From contig MU277783.1 in assembly GCA_022385805.1 (NCBI GenBank), forward strand, positions 49,435 to 63,512: a DNA stretch of 14,078 bases, written 5' to 3'. Numbering within the stretch: the first letter of the stretch is position 1; the number at the start of each line of letters is the position of its first letter. This document shows positions 1 to 8,369 of this stretch, one piece after another. This DNA is from Pilatotrama ljubarskyi. Taxonomy: Eukaryota > Basidiomycota > Agaricomycetes > Polyporales > Polyporaceae. Both the position numbers and the translations under genes were made by a program. Below the pieces are notes generated by a model. That model searched no databases. It worked only from the letters and a program-made list of their open reading frames with translations, and was not told the origin of the DNA.

Positions 1-786
1 ACGCGCTTGGACGGGGTATCCACAATACCAGAAAATCCTGCTCGATCGTGCTCGTCGGCTTGCTCGCGTCCCTGCCTACCCTAGGATTTTCTACAGAGAG
101 GCCTGCCAAGTCGTAGACCCTCGGTCACGCAGGTATGTTTATACCCATCATGGACGCACTAGGGAGCTCGTCCTTACAGTACTCCTGCTGTACATAGTTG
201 CTCCCGTGCACAAGAGGTGCCATGCGCGTCCACGTGATCGTGCCTGCACACTGGGGTGGACGCACGTCTCGTCGTCTCCCCTTGACTCCCAACTCACACG
301 CCGTCGCCGCCGCTCTGCTGAGAGATGTCGTCCGCCGTCATCTTGCATACCAGTGACTACTCGTAGTACTACCTAGGTCGCTGGATACGAGATACTTCGC
401 AAATCAGTGCCTCGCGATCTAAGCCCAGGTGCTGAAGGCTCGTTGGCGGTCTGGGAGTAGTCGGGCCATCGTGCAAGACGATCCTGGATGGTTGGCCGTG
501 CATGGATTGACGGCATCCCGCGTCCTGATAGATCCTGCGGACGCTATACGCTCTGCTGCCTTCCCATGCGCTCACTATCCAGGCTTCTACTGCGTGCCCG
601 TCACAAGCCATGATACTTCATCAGCTTCTTCTGACCGGAACTCGGCAGAGGTCGTCGCTGCCTGTCAAGCCTCGCTAGCTGACACTCTCGAACTAGAGGG
701 CGAGGAGCAGCACCGGCTAAGAGCAGCGCTTGTCCCCCGCCCCCGCAGGCCACTCTGATATGCCATCCATACACCACGTCGTCTAG
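1..786 (+). other. Probable 5' exons of gene A, structure unresolved
   Basis: This stretch precedes the firm exons of the first membrane-protein gene and should hold its signal peptide and ectodomain. A plus-strand frame is open from base 2 to a TAG at 374-376 but has no obvious start. A possible intron at about 134-180 (GTATGT to TTACAG) interrupts it. A candidate exon starting at 367, after a CTCGTAG acceptor, encodes YYLGRWIRDTS. This resembles the start of the ectodomain in gene E (IQYQGSW) and of many basidiomycete surface proteins. Another open frame, 429-758, carries a Ser-rich SHDTSSASSDRNS segment that fits a stalk. I could not join these pieces to the exon at 787 in one consistent phase. 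Either the gene has several short introns or the 5' part is damaged. Confidence 0.3.
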
Positions 787-2055
787 CCCTTCGCGCGATC
801 CTCCGCTGACATGCCTGCCGCCACGGCCCTTCACGTTACACGGAGCTATGATGATAGCAGTGAGCTCCGCGAGCTGACGCTGAGCGATGTAACGTCTGTG
901 TCTGCTCCGGGTGAGCAGTCGTCCAGCGGTAGGCTGAGCTGCGAAGAGCACTGATGAGCGCCACCTTAGAGATCCCTTCTGGCCACAAAGAGGCTCTCCT
1001 GCCTCGTCTCAACCCATGGGCCACTGGTCACCGCGCCAAATTGACTAGGAGAGATAGCGATGAAGCGAGTGTAGGGGTCTTTTCGACAGTAGGGGCTCTG
1101 CTCTTCGTAGGCTTCATGGTCGTGATCATGGGGTATCTATTCAGTGAGCGTTCCTTGCATTTCCCGGCGACAGTGCCACCCGAGATTGACGCTCCTCTAT
1201 CCAGGGGTGGACAAGCGACGGGGTATTTCTGCGAGCTCGGAATCGGAGGTAATCCCACGAGCGGAGAGAAAACCTCCTTCGGATCCAGAGCAGCCACCTC
1301 AGCCAGACGCTGCGTTGCATGCGGGCTCTCGAAATGCCTCTAGTAATGCAGAAGTTCATGAGGGCGGCGTCAGCACGGTTCCTCAGGACACCACTCAAGA
1401 CATTGACGTACCCTATCCGCATGGGCTCCTTGAGAATGCCTTTACGGATGGAGAGGGCCCGCAACGTTCAGTCCCTACGTCACCGCAATCAGCACACGTA
1501 CGGCCGGCGAGCTGGTTTAGCGGCGACCCGTTCGCCTCATGGCAGGATCCTCATGACACAGAGGTTGAACGAACGGAGAGCTTCCGCTCAACGCACACGC
1601 GGAGCGTCATTGCCTCCTCCAGAGCGTCGTTGATCGCCAGTACGCCGGGAACGGCGCCCTACCCAGATGGCCACGACAACTTCTCGGACATCACTTCAAT
1701 ATACTCCACTCTCCCGCCATCGTACCGCTCGCACCGCCCGTCCGTCCCTGACATGCCTGTTCGTCCGCTCCCGCGACCTCTGCCGGTACCAGAAACGCTT
1801 ACCGGTGGTCCGTCGGCTCCGCCCTCCTCGTATACGAGAGGCCCAAGAAGAACCGAGATGCTCGGTCCTCGCCCGCCGAGCACCTCTCGTTCCTCACTGG
1901 GTGTCGTTCGGGATGGATTGATCGCCGGGCTCCGGGAATCCTCACGCCCACGGCGGACGATGGTGCCCCGAAAGTCTACGGACGGTGGGGTGAGACTGGC
2001 GACGGGTGGTGAAGAGACCGCAGAGTCTCCGCCGGCGTATGGAGGCGAATTCTGA
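787..2055 (+). CDS. Gene A: single-pass membrane protein with PPxY-containing cytoplasmic tail (5' end incomplete)
   Basis: Exons 787-910, 970-1143 and 1205-2055 join in phase and give at least 382 residues. The introns are 911-969 (GTGAGC..TTAG, 59 nt) and 1144-1204 (GTGAGC..CCAG, 61 nt). The acceptor for the first listed exon is CTAG at 783-786. The order is a short polar juxtamembrane stretch, one hydrophobic helix at 1071-1142 (rich in V, F, L, M, G), a basic patch right after it (RVDKRRG), then a tail of about 280 residues that is Ser/Pro/Arg-rich. Tail landmarks are STLPPSY (PPSY codons at 1714-1725), RKSTDGGVRLATGG, and a second PPxY (PPAY, 2029-2040) just before the stop. The architecture matches the expanded fungal class of surface proteins with variable ectodomains. 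Binding of the PPxY sites by WW-domain proteins is known for such motifs in general and is inferred here. It is a paralogue of gene D. The true start lies upstream and was not fixed. Confidence 0.72.
1714..1725 (+). other. PPxY motif of gene A (PPSY)
   Basis: These codons spell PPSY inside STLPPSYRSH, the block also present in gene D. PPxY is the classical ligand of WW domains such as those of Rsp5/Nedd4 ubiquitin ligases. Function here is inferred. Confidence 0.6.
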
Positions 2056-2760
2056 TCTGGGAGACGTGGCGGGCGCCAGTGATGGGCGGATGAGAAGGGA
2101 ATGAGATGGCTGACGACCAAGTCTAGTAAGTACTGCGGTGTGGTGAGCTGATTTGGACCGCTGGACCGCTGTGGTGTGTCATTGCAGTTGTACTATAGCT
2201 GGATGGTGTTCGACGTTGCTGGAAAATTGTGATACGTATTGCAGTGAGCGATCGACGATAACGCAGATTCGGAGTACCGTATACTGTAGGTGACTCTCGG
2301 GCCTCCGCGCGGTCGGGGCGCGCAGGCGCCTCTCTTGATGTCTGCAAAAATGAGGCATTTGGAGCTCGTTATTGAAGGGGCTGACCAGCGAGTGGGAGAT
2401 GCATCGCATCCATGCTACATATATCAATGTGAACCAGTGCACTGCAATCCACTCCGTACAGGAAACACTGATCCTCAATCGCAGGCCTCCACATTTATAG
2501 CATAACTGCGGTCACGAGCTCTTGGCAGGTGGGCAGGGCCCGCATCGGATCGTGGCTATTCCACCGGAGTCACCATGAGCAGCTAGGCAATCTCGGGAGC
2601 AGAAGTTGGTATTCACGTACTTGATACACCCGGAATCGGGCGCGCAAAGGTCAAGCCAAACCACTGTCCTCCTACTTTGCGCTACGCCAGCATGCCTCGC
2701 TCGCTCCCCTACGCAGCGTTTTCCAGAGAATCCGATTCACCTAGGAGGGGTCGAAGGCGC
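2056..2760. other. Intergenic region between genes A and B
   Basis: No convincing gene was seen on either strand. The short open frames lack splice-consistent neighbours and domain-like content. It should hold the 3' UTR of gene A and the promoter of gene B. A small 8-bp tandem duplication (ggaccgct, twice) lies at 2155-2170. A frame open from about 2606 contains a hydrophobic stretch (TTVLLLCATPACLA) that could belong to a leader exon of gene B, but no start codon in good position was found. Confidence 0.35.
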
Positions 2761-2768
2761 CTTGGATC

Positions 2769-3323
2769 ATGGCTGGGATCAAGATGACGGAGAAGGTCTT
2801 GCGAGAGTGTGGTCAATGCTCAAACGCTCGGTGCTACATTGCCTGCGTTTATGTCGTAGATGCCTCCCGGGAGACTCGAGCTGTGAGTGCCAGCACGCGT
2901 CCGAGTCGTGACGCGACGCTGCGCGATCACGTGAGCGTTCCCAGGCCTGCCTTGCAGCGCGTCTGTGCCAACTTAAAAGTACTTCAGTTCGCCGTCGCCC
3001 ACGCTATCGCCGACGATCTATCTCCACAACGCCCACGACGACGCAGCTCACTACTACTCGCGCACTGCGAACACGACAACACGCAGCGGGCTACCTCAGC
3101 CTATAGAGCCAACCGATACCCGCTAGAATGCAGCGACTGCCGCCACGGCCCATCGCAGGCGGCGGTGTACTTCCGCTAAAGCGGGCACAGCACTCGATCC
3201 ATCACTCCCAGCATCGCCAGCACACGCCGGCACCAGCGTCCTCGCCGTCCCCTCTGACTAAAGGTTTGGCGTCTCACACTTACGTAGTCGCTGGGTCGAG
3301 CGCGCTGATATATACTCCCTCAG
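2769..3323 (+). other. Candidate ectodomain exons of gene B
   Basis: A frame ending at 2882 encodes a Cys-rich segment (CGQCSNARCYIACVYVV). It is followed by a canonical intron at 2883-2944 (GTGAGT..CCCAG, 62 nt). The next exon, in consistent phase, encodes a Thr-rich stalk with SISTTPTTTQLTTT. A last acceptor with a good branch site (CTGAT..CCCTCAG) ends at 3323, directly before the membrane-spanning exon. A Ser/Thr/Pro-rich frame (SSPSPLTK) also lies at about 3235-3262. The Cys-rich then Thr-rich then membrane-helix order fits the ectodomain of a single-pass surface protein. The joins between about 3000 and 3323 are not resolved and the start codon is unknown. Confidence 0.35.
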
Positions 3324-4716
3324 CTTCGAGCCTGTCGCCCACCATGGGAAGTGCGCATCTGGCACCATTCTCTACCTGCGAATCTGCTCTCCGCCGTCGC
3401 CTCCAGTCTAGGCCTTTCAGACTCTATCTCCTGGGGTCTTGCACTGCAGTCGCCCTCAGGATGGCCTGGAGCAAGTTCTCCGGTGCGAAGCGATCCAGAC
3501 CTCTCGTTCTCGGAATCGGATGCTGATGCTCTTTGGATCCTGCCTGTAGTTGCGCCTCACATAAATGTGCCTCCCATCGTCGATGTCGCTCTGGGCGCGC
3601 TTGTGGGCTTTGCTTGCGGGGCCGTCGTATGCCTGCTCCTACTCCGCATCCTGTTAGCCATGCTCGGCATGTCGCAGGCCGGACAGCAGGACAGCGACAT
3701 CGATGAGTCTGAGGATGGCGTGTCAGGTACGTCCAGCTCGCGCACCCTCTGCATCCCGACCGGCCCCTCTGAGCCGCTCGACAGAAGCCTGGTACGGGAT
3801 CGACCGCGCCGAGCCGGAGAACGCGCTCATTGACCTGGGCGCGCTCGAAGAGGGCCCGACGACGGCCACCGCGCCCTCTCCCGCGCCCTCTCCAGAATTA
3901 CCCCATCCCGCGGAACGCGGTGCTCGCCGACCGCGGCGCATCGCCCCACGCCCCTACATCTGCACTCTGACCGGTCCGAGTTCCTCGTCCGAGTCCTCGC
4001 CCGACTCTCCCATCCGAGTCCCACGTCCCTTACGCGCTCCCGCGATCGGTCCTTCTGACCTGTTGGCATACTCCGCGTCTGTGGACGGGAACTCTCACGG
4101 TGCTCATCAGGCAACAGGTGTGGCTGCGCGTATGCGCGATGACAGCGCCCACGGCGAGCAGACAGCATCGCCGGACGGTGCCGATGCGCGTCTCCCGCCG
4201 AACGTCCCTTCACACCCACGCGCAACTTCGACACAGATCGAAGAAGACGACTTCCTCTCGGATAACCTGGAGGCACCTCCGTTGCCGCCTGGCCACCATT
4301 GGCATGAACCTGGACATCTCGTCCCGAACGTCCGTTGTCTCCACGTCCGCCCGCTGCCGCAGTGTCTAGGCAGCGTCTCCCCGACAACAGACGAGGCGCC
4401 CGCTCCGCGCAGGCCAATGCGCGGGGAACAGCTCGCTGTCCTGCATGCTGCGGGGAGACACGGGATGCGAGCGACTTTGGGCCCGCGGGCGGGTCGGGCA
4501 GAGGGAGGCGAGGACCCCTCTGAAGATGAGGGGGAGACTTTGGTGGAACGGCAACGTCGACTGAAGCATCAAGCCGAGAATGTCGATATACAGGAGGGGT
4601 ATTCGATGCATTCTTGCGGAGGAGCCATCCCTCAGGCAGGAGATGCCAGCGCAGCAGGGACGACCTTAGTATGTCCGTCGTCGCCTCCGCCGTCTTATCA
4701 CGACAGTTTCCTGTAG
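3324..4716 (+). CDS. Gene B: single-pass membrane protein with long Pro/Ser-rich tail ending in PPPSY (5' end incomplete)
   Basis: Exons 3324-3726 and 3785-4716 join in phase (at least 444 residues) across a 58-nt intron, 3727-3784 (GTACGT..GACAG). A strong hydrophobic helix lies at about 3585-3665, rich in Ala, Gly, Val and Leu and containing a CLLLLR core. The intron falls just after an acidic segment (DSDIDESEDG). The tail of roughly 325 residues is rich in Pro, Ser, Ala and Arg, with an acidic patch (IEEDDFLSDN) and a charged helix-like segment (LVERQRRLKHQAE). It ends PPPSYHDSFL, so it has one PPxY motif (codons 4687-4698) nine residues before the stop. It shares architecture with A and D but not their STLPPSY or DGGVRLA blocks, so it is a more distant relative or an independent member of the same architectural class. 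No enzymatic motif is visible. Confidence 0.68.
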
Positions 4717-5382
4717 TGTACTAGTAGGTAGTATCTGTAATTTATGCACAGACTCTTTGCATAGTACTAGGCCGAGTACCACTCCTCGCCACGCCTAGTA
4801 ACGCGACGTCTCTTGAGGCTTTGCGCTGCAGTGAAAAGTTCGAATTCGAGGACAATACTAGTCTTGGTGACTGGCAACTCCTGCGAGTGCTATATTATTT
4901 GTACATGTTTGTAGAGCATATAGCCGCCCTCAGGACATGGGCCTCGAAACTTCAAACGGTTTGAGAACAGCATTTCTGCAAGCGAGGTCCTGCCTAGGTG
5001 GCGGATGAGACCCAGTGGATAGTATCTAAACATCTAGCAGAGAATCGAACGACAGCGGGTGCTCAACTGCTTGTTACGGAGCCTCACAGGGCCGGTGAGA
5101 ACGTCACAGGGGTGTGTATATAGTTTCAGACTGGTAGATGTCTCCATATGTACCCTTTGTGCAGGTCGCGAGCAGTTTCGAAGGGGCGCGTGACAGTGTG
5201 GAGGCTGAAAATCTCGCGGAAGGTCGGGCAAGAACACGCACTAGGCGCGGGGCAGATCTCAGCCACTGGCGCACCAGGTACGATCACGTGACGGACGCGA
5301 CACCCATCGGGTTTACCTCCGATGTAACCAAAGGCTCAAAGCTACAGCGGGGAAGGGGGCGGGAGGACAGGAGCAAACATGA
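4717..5382. other. Intergenic region downstream of gene B
   Basis: No supported gene was seen. Immediately after the gene B stop the sequence becomes AT-richer and contains related near-palindromic pieces around GTACTAG (about 4718-4733 and 4761-4780), which may belong to the 3' UTR. The open frame at 5138-5422 has no flanking splice logic or recognisable content and was not called. Confidence 0.35.
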
Positions 5383-5644
5383 AGCAGTGCGAAGAAAAAG
5401 GTACATGCCCAGCATAATATAGAAGTTGCCTACGGGAGAGCGCAAGAACGAGAAGAGAAAGAGAGGAAGAACGACAAGGCCAACGCGAAGGCTGCTGCAA
5501 CTCGCATGATCGTTGATCCCGCAAAGCTGCCAACCTTGACCAATGTACCACTGGATGAGCAGCTGGGAGGCTCCAATAGAGTTGAGAGTCATCAGGAAGG
5601 CAGACAAGATAAAGGCTCTGGAGGAGGCGATGGCGCGACATTGA
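5383..5644 (+). pseudogene. Frameshifted repeat-derived coding relic (basic, coiled-coil-like)
   Basis: The frame opens after a TGA at 5380-5382. It encodes a Lys/Glu/Ala-rich, helix-forming stretch (for example QEREEKERKNDKANAKAAA), then MIVDPAKLPTLTNVPLDEQL. From about 5563 the sensible continuation moves to the next frame (APIELRVIRKADKIKALEE) and stops at TGA 5642-5644. A basic helix, then a short D-x-x-x-L-x-x-L-T-x-x-x-L-D-E-Q-L block, then a K-x-x-K-I-x-A-L-x-x-A ending is a pattern I recall from multicopy, transposon-associated proteins of Agaricomycetes. That family link is memory-based and not proven here. The frameshift, the apparent loss of a few residues at the junction and the lack of an intact start suggest a dead fragment. 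Confidence 0.42.
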
Positions 5645-5853
5645 TTGCAGCAGCCGGAGGAATTCGAAGGCTCAGCACCTGTCGAACTAACTATTGCTTC
5701 TGCTCACGAACCCTGAGTTCACCGCGCTGCTACTGTACATCGCGCCTTGTCGCGTACTCTTTATCATGATGACGCGAACCGTAATACATTGTATCTACGG
5801 CTGGTACAACATAGAGAAGCCAATCAAGCGTCGCACGAGGAAGGTGCATAGCT

Positions 5854-5874
5854 CGCGCGCGACCCACGCGCGCG
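5854..5874. repeat. (CG)4 - 5 nt - (CG)4 hairpin-capable element
   Basis: Two runs of four CG dinucleotides (5854-5861 and 5867-5874) flank ACCCA. They are both direct and inverted repeats and could form a short stem-loop or Z-DNA-prone segment. No function is indicated. Confidence 0.5.
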
Positions 5875-6939
5875 TTGGACCTGGAGGGCCACACAGAAGC
5901 GCTGAGCTCATCGCGGGCGCCTGATGACTCAGCGCCCCGCAAGGCGAGCAGGCATTGCCAGTCACCACTAGTCTGCCTCCTGGTGACGGTCTTCCTCCTC
6001 CAATACCAATCACGTGATAGTTCCCACGAGACATCTCCCTGGGAAACTCTGCCGCGGCCTCTTTCTGCCACCAACGACGATGGCCTACCTCGCAGTCGAT
6101 GCTACAAATCGCTGCACTGCCCTCTGCTCGAGCGGAAGATGCTATATGACTGCCTCTAGTAGCGCTGCGATCGAACTTGCTTACCTTGTCGCCGGTAAGT
6201 ACCAGTGTCGATGAGCCACCTCGGCCAAGTTCCTAGTCGCTCAGGGTGCATGCAACCGGGCGACGTACACGGATCTGCAGCTGCAACGCTCCTTTTCAAA
6301 GCCTCTTCCAGATACTTGCGCTCGTTCTGGGTTCCCTTCTTGTTCTGTGGAACACACCTGTGCGGCTGGCGCGCTTCTCCGTACTACTATTCTCGGTGAC
6401 TACGTAGAACTCCAGCCGCTTGGCCTACAGGCACAATAGCGTCGTAGCGCTCTCTAGAAGATGCAAGCTTGACCTCTGACGCCTGTATGGGACCGCCAGT
6501 ACCAGCCTGGGCCTCCGCGCGAGTCATGCTTCACTTCGTGATTCCCCGCGTACCGCGGACTCTGTCGTCATCAGTGCTTGTGCACGGAGCCTACTGTATC
6601 TCCGTTCTGTCACCGCTGCGTTGGAGTACACATTCTCGTTACTTCCTGGTCGGAGAGTCCACACGGACCGCTCCATCGACGAACTCCAAGTCTCCTACAC
6701 TCGGTGCACACGGTCGAATCTGCACAGGACGATGCTCTCGAAGGGGTTTCTTCGCGCGTAGGCAGCCCACAATCACCGCCGCCTCAGTATCAAACCTCGC
6801 GATTCGGTCTGGAAGTGGATCTTCTGACGCCCGTAGCTCATCAGCCTGCCTCGCCGACTTCTCTGCGGCCAGGAACCCATCTGTCAAGCGTGGAGTGCAG
6901 TTATCGTGGCGCTGATGCGGGTTGGCGATGCGCTTGTAG
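5875..6939 (+). other. Ambiguous exon-like region between the relic and gene C, with an orphan PPPQY frame
   Basis: Several short frames look protein-like, but I could not assemble one gene. A frame at about 6080-6195 encodes a Cys-containing segment (NRCTALCSSGRCYMTASS) and runs into a canonical donor (GTAAGT, from 6194). A 50-nt intron could end at the CTCAG near 6243. Just after it, one frame is strongly hydrophobic (LFQILALVLGSLLVLW, about 6297-6350). Further on, a frame from about 6632 to 6913 resembles a cytoplasmic tail: acidic and Ser-rich, with PPPQY at 6776-6790. These pieces would fit another member of the same membrane-protein class, either intact with unresolved introns or decayed. 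They could also be 5' exons of gene C. Confidence 0.28.
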
Positions 6940-7851
6940 TGTATCTGCGCACGTTCCACAGCATCCTCAGGCTGGACACCGCACTCGCCTTGTTCGTGAG
7001 TCCGTCCATTCACATTGTTACTTATCTTCTGTATACTCACAGCGCATGTCCATCAGACGGAGTTCGGTCTTTCAAGGGGTTTCGTGACGTCGAAGGGGAC
7101 CGGGCATGCTTGTTGTGCTGCGGCGCCCTTCAAGTCGGTCGGGACTTCTTGAAGAGTCCAGACGTTTGCGTCGACGTGCCATCCAAAGTCGTATCGGTCG
7201 TACTGCGCCCTGCACGGGCGAAGTGCCTTGGCTGAGCACGCCTTTTGCTACGGTTCTTCCCTCGACCGCTGTCGTCCCCACTTACCAACTGGCCACTACG
7301 AAGTATCTGTCTCATCCTTCTCCTCGTGGAGGCTCTGCTGTGGCCGACGGTTGCGGCGATACACTGAACTCGGCACCATCCGACAGTTCATCATCGCTCT
7401 TTCCTCACTGCGGATGTCATGGGGCTCCCGCAGCAATAGTAAGTCGTTCTCGTCGCTCTGTCCAGCACGCGCATGGTCGTTGACAGAGCAGCGTGAAAGC
7501 GTTCACTTCGTTGTGGGAGCTTGCCTTATAGTCGCCGCAATCTGCACGATAGTCGGGGGATGGGCGTACCGCAAAATTCGACGCAGAAGATCGTCGCAAG
7601 AGAGCAAGAACACGCCCGATGAAGCGCCGTCGCGACGTGCGAGCGTCCCGGCTCCGGTGCATCCGACGTCGACTCTATCGTCGGTACCGCGTGCGGCGGA
7701 TACTCATAGAGGACGGCGGGAACACGCAGCGTTCGACTCTGGTCGTATGGTGCGCCCTCAGAGGAGTTGGCCGGTACGCGGAGTGGATTATGTCTTGGAG
7801 GAGATAGAGGAGGCGCGACGCGACGAGCCCACGCGAGATACAATAGTATAG
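6940..7851 (+). CDS. Gene C: single-pass membrane protein with short, PPxY-less tail (5' part uncertain)
   Basis: The firm part is a Ser-rich exon ending at 7438, intron 7439-7488 (GTAAGT start, 50 nt; the second of two adjacent AG acceptors restores phase) and exon 7489-7851. The first of these encodes a Ser/Thr-rich stalk (STPFATVLPSTAVVPT, then SAPSDSSSS). The second starts just before a hydrophobic helix at about 7507-7569, followed by RKIRRRR. The tail is only about 90 residues and ends EEARRDEPTRDTIV, with no PPxY. Upstream, exon 6940-6995, a 47-nt intron at 6996-7042 (GTGAGT..TCACAG) and an exon from 7043 join to a Cys-rich ectodomain piece (SGWTPHSPCSACPSDG). Here the CxxC is created across the splice. 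The join between that piece (frame open to about 7230) and the stalk exon was not found. Compared with A, B and D the tail looks truncated. Confidence 0.58.
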
Positions 7852-8369
7852 GAGGATGCGAGCACGTGGGCTGCGGTCCGGCTTCAAGATGCCTTGAGCG
7901 ACGATGTGTAGTACCGTTGAATCATGTTCAACAAGCCGTACATTTGATACGTCACTGGTAGAGTTCATCGCTCGTCCGCCGGGAATGATGAGTCTGATCC
8001 TAGCCGCAGGTATTCCGTTGCAACTTCGACCATGGGCGGGCATCTGTCAATGTCGGCCCTGGTCAGCGTGAGCTTTGTTACACCTTCCACACTCAAGCAC
8101 TACGCCGGCTCTCGCGTTTCCTTAGTGCTCTGGCTCCTCGTGAGTCACTCCCTCCTGCCACCCCAGATGCAAAATGATGTCCTCTGTGATGCGGATCGTA
8201 GCCTCATGTACAAGAGTCTGCACTCGCGATGCGACGACGGTATGCACTCCTTGTTCTTGCCCATCTCCCGGTAGCGTGCTAAGCTTCCGCCCATCTGCGT
8301 CTGTCGCCCACCAGGTCTCCCTTCTCTTGCTGACCTGTGCTCGTATCCATCGTCCGGTGCCAGTGTGAC
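7852..8369 (+). other. Gene C/D intergenic region and candidate 5' exons of gene D
   Basis: The first part should be the 3' UTR of gene C. From about 8032 a frame encodes STLKHYAGSRVSLVLWLL. Its pattern (small residue, Tyr, Gly, then alternating beta-type hydrophobics) resembles the FTGTSIAVYGSL strand of gene E. It runs into a GTGAGT donor at 8140. Possible introns are 8140-8201 (62 nt) and one starting at the GTATGC near 8239 and ending at a CACCAG near 8313. I could not connect these in a single phase to the exon of gene D that starts before 8370. The signal peptide was not identified; a frame near 7986 (MMSLILAAG) is a weak candidate. Confidence 0.3.

Noticed and set aside
1659..2120. Minus-strand open frame of 153 codons opposite gene A tail
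   Set aside because: The plus strand here carries the motifs shared with gene D, so the minus frame is a shadow.
3827..4417. Minus-strand open frame of 196 codons
   Set aside because: It lies wholly opposite the Pro/Ser/Arg-rich tail of gene B. GC-rich coding strands of this composition commonly leave the opposite strand open. Its product is Arg-rich, with no domain and no splice-consistent neighbours.
5342..5641. Minus-strand hydrophobic frame
   Set aside because: It is antisense to the Lys/Glu-rich relic. Hydrophobic Leu/Phe runs arise from reading purine-rich codons backwards.
6639..7040. Minus-strand frame of 133 codons
   Set aside because: It overlaps plus-strand exon-like sequence and the canonical plus-strand intron 6996-7042, and has no domain character.
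7439..7486. A 48-nt version of the gene C intron
   Set aside because: The CAG at 7484-7486 is the better-looking acceptor, but it leaves the Ser-rich exon out of phase with the membrane helix. The next AG (7487-7488) restores the frame.
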